Assembly: GCA_015494775.1 (NCBI GenBank)
Contig: WGAP01000018.1
Coordinates: forward strand, 1 to 5,552
Length of the DNA stretch: 5,552 bases
Source: Flavobacteriales bacterium
GTDB taxonomy: Bacteria; Bacteroidota; Bacteroidia; Flavobacteriales; Flavobacteriaceae
Direction: 5' to 3'
Shown here: positions 4,712 to 5,552 of the stretch, one piece after another
Position numbering within the stretch: position 1 is the stretch's first letter
Layout: every line of letters starts with the position of its first letter
Position numbers and translations under genes: made by a program
The notes under the pieces: model-generated
The model's input: only the letters and a program-made list of their open reading frames with translations
Databases searched by the model: none
What the model was told of the DNA's origin: nothing

Positions 4712-4730
4712 ACCGAAAAACCCGAAAATT

Positions 4731-5552
4731 ATGGCTTACAACTTACTGAAAGGAAAAAAAGGAATTATTTTCGGCGCCTTGGATGAAAATTCCATCGCTT
4801 GGAAAGTGGCCGAAAAGGCCTACGAAGAAGGTGCCCGTTTTGTACTGACCAATGCGCCGGTGGCCATGCGTATGGGCGCCATCAACCAATTGGCCGAAAA
4901 GACCGAAAGCACCGTTATCCCGGCCGATGCCACTTCGTTGGAAGACCTGGAAAACCTGATCGACAAGTCGATGGAAATCCTGGGCGGGAAATTGGATTTT
5001 GTGCTGCATTCTATCGGGATGTCGGTCAATGTGCGTAAGAACCGTCCCTACACCAACTTGCGCTACGATTGGCTGGAAAAAGGATGGGACGTGTCGGCCG
5101 TTTCGTTTCACAAGCTGATGCAATTGCTCTACAACAAGGAAGCCATGAACGAGTGGGGTTCCATTGTGGCCTACACCTACATTGCCGCCCAACGCGTCTT
5201 TCCCGACTACAATGACATGGCCGACAACAAGGCCTACCTGGAAAGCATTGCGCGTAATTTCGGCTATTGGTTCGGCAAAAAATTCAAGGTACGCGTCAAT
5301 ACGGTATCGCAATCGCCCACGCCCACCACGGCGGGCAAAGGCGTAAAAAGCTTTGAAACCTTTATGAAATACGCCGAAATGATGTCACCCTTGGGCAACG
5401 CCACGGCCGAAGATTGCGCCAACTATACCATTGCCCTGTTCTCCGACCTTACGCGTAAGGTAACCATGCAAAATCTGTATCACGACGGCGGATTTTCCAC
5501 CACAGGCGTATCCAAGGAAATCATGGATATTTTTACCGATAGTGAGGGGTAA
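4731..5552 (+). CDS. fabI: Enoyl-[acyl-carrier-protein] reductase (NADH)
   Basis: This 273-residue, complete cytoplasmic enzyme carries out the last step of each fatty acid elongation cycle, reducing trans-2-enoyl-ACP with NADH. It belongs to the short-chain dehydrogenase superfamily. The nucleotide-binding region GIIFGALDENSIAWKVAEKA (11-30) has the FabI-type spacing rather than a GxxxGxG loop. HSIGM at 93-97 is the cofactor-contact strand (E. coli HSIGF). The catalytic set is Y150, Y160 and K167 (E. coli Y146, Y156, K163) with the FabI spacing Y-x6-K. The C-terminal HDGGFS (251-256) is also conserved. The sequence is of the Bacteroidota type (MAYNLLKGKKGIIFGAL start). The ATG at 4731 follows an A-rich leader with no Shine-Dalgarno motif. 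The stop codon is the last codon of the window, so its terminator is not visible. FabI is the target of triclosan; nothing suggests resistance. Confidence 0.97.
   Translation: MAYNLLKGKKGIIFGALDENSIAWKVAEKAYEEGARFVLTNAPVAMRMGAINQLAEKTESTVIPADATSLEDLENLIDKSMEILGGKLDFVLHSIGMSVNVRKNRPYTNLRYDWLEKGWDVSAVSFHKLMQLLYNKEAMNEWGSIVAYTYIAAQRVFPDYNDMADNKAYLESIARNFGYWFGKKFKVRVNTVSQSPTPTTAGKGVKSFETFMKYAEMMSPLGNATAEDCANYTIALFSDLTRKVTMQNLYHDGGFSTTGVSKEIMDIFTDSEG

Overview
The window reads as chromosome of a member of the Bacteroidota, probably close to the Flavobacteriia. The grounds are a Bacteroidota-type FabI, a DUF4492 gene in front of cydA, a DUF2141 exported protein, A-rich leaders with no Shine-Dalgarno motif, and two matches to the Bacteroidota -7 promoter element TAnnTTTG. 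No rRNA, tRNA, transposase, integrase or CRISPR array is visible.

Layout. Positions 2-85 hold the last codons of an unidentified plus-strand gene. It faces a minus-strand operon across one hairpin (88-115) that looks like a terminator for both directions. The operon runs from 3244 to 119 as DUF4492 protein, cydA, cydB, and a 36-residue single-helix protein that sits where CydX-type subunits sit. The gaps are only 15, 19 and 20 bases, so one transcript probably makes a complete cytochrome bd quinol oxidase. An AT-rich leader upstream of it (3245-3535) contains two perfect inverted repeats that share bases.

Positions 3536-4236 are a non-coding, strongly GC-rich island full of hairpins, and they are the most interesting part. 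I read the island as two diverged copies of one structured element, a compact plus-strand copy at 3541-3720 and an enlarged minus-strand copy at 4231-3931. Their 5' ends point outward, which explains a perfect 13-bp inverted repeat at the island borders. Between them lies a cluster of shorter hairpin repeats in alternating orientation, resembling REP/BIME elements. The enlarged copy carries an extra three-armed, cloverleaf-like fold (4131-4206) and a segment that can pair with either of two partners. The general form of the element resembles an intergenic element I remember as frequent in Flavobacteriia. I cannot confirm its name or its copy number here.

The right end carries a divergent pair: a secreted DUF2141 protein (4245-4664, minus), whose stop lies 8 bases from the island border, and fabI (4731-5552, plus), the enoyl-ACP reductase of fatty acid synthesis. 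The 66 bases between them hold a TAnnTTTG element for each direction. The cyd operon and fabI are core metabolism with no direct link visible. No defence or other multi-gene accessory system is seen; the unusual content is the structured island.
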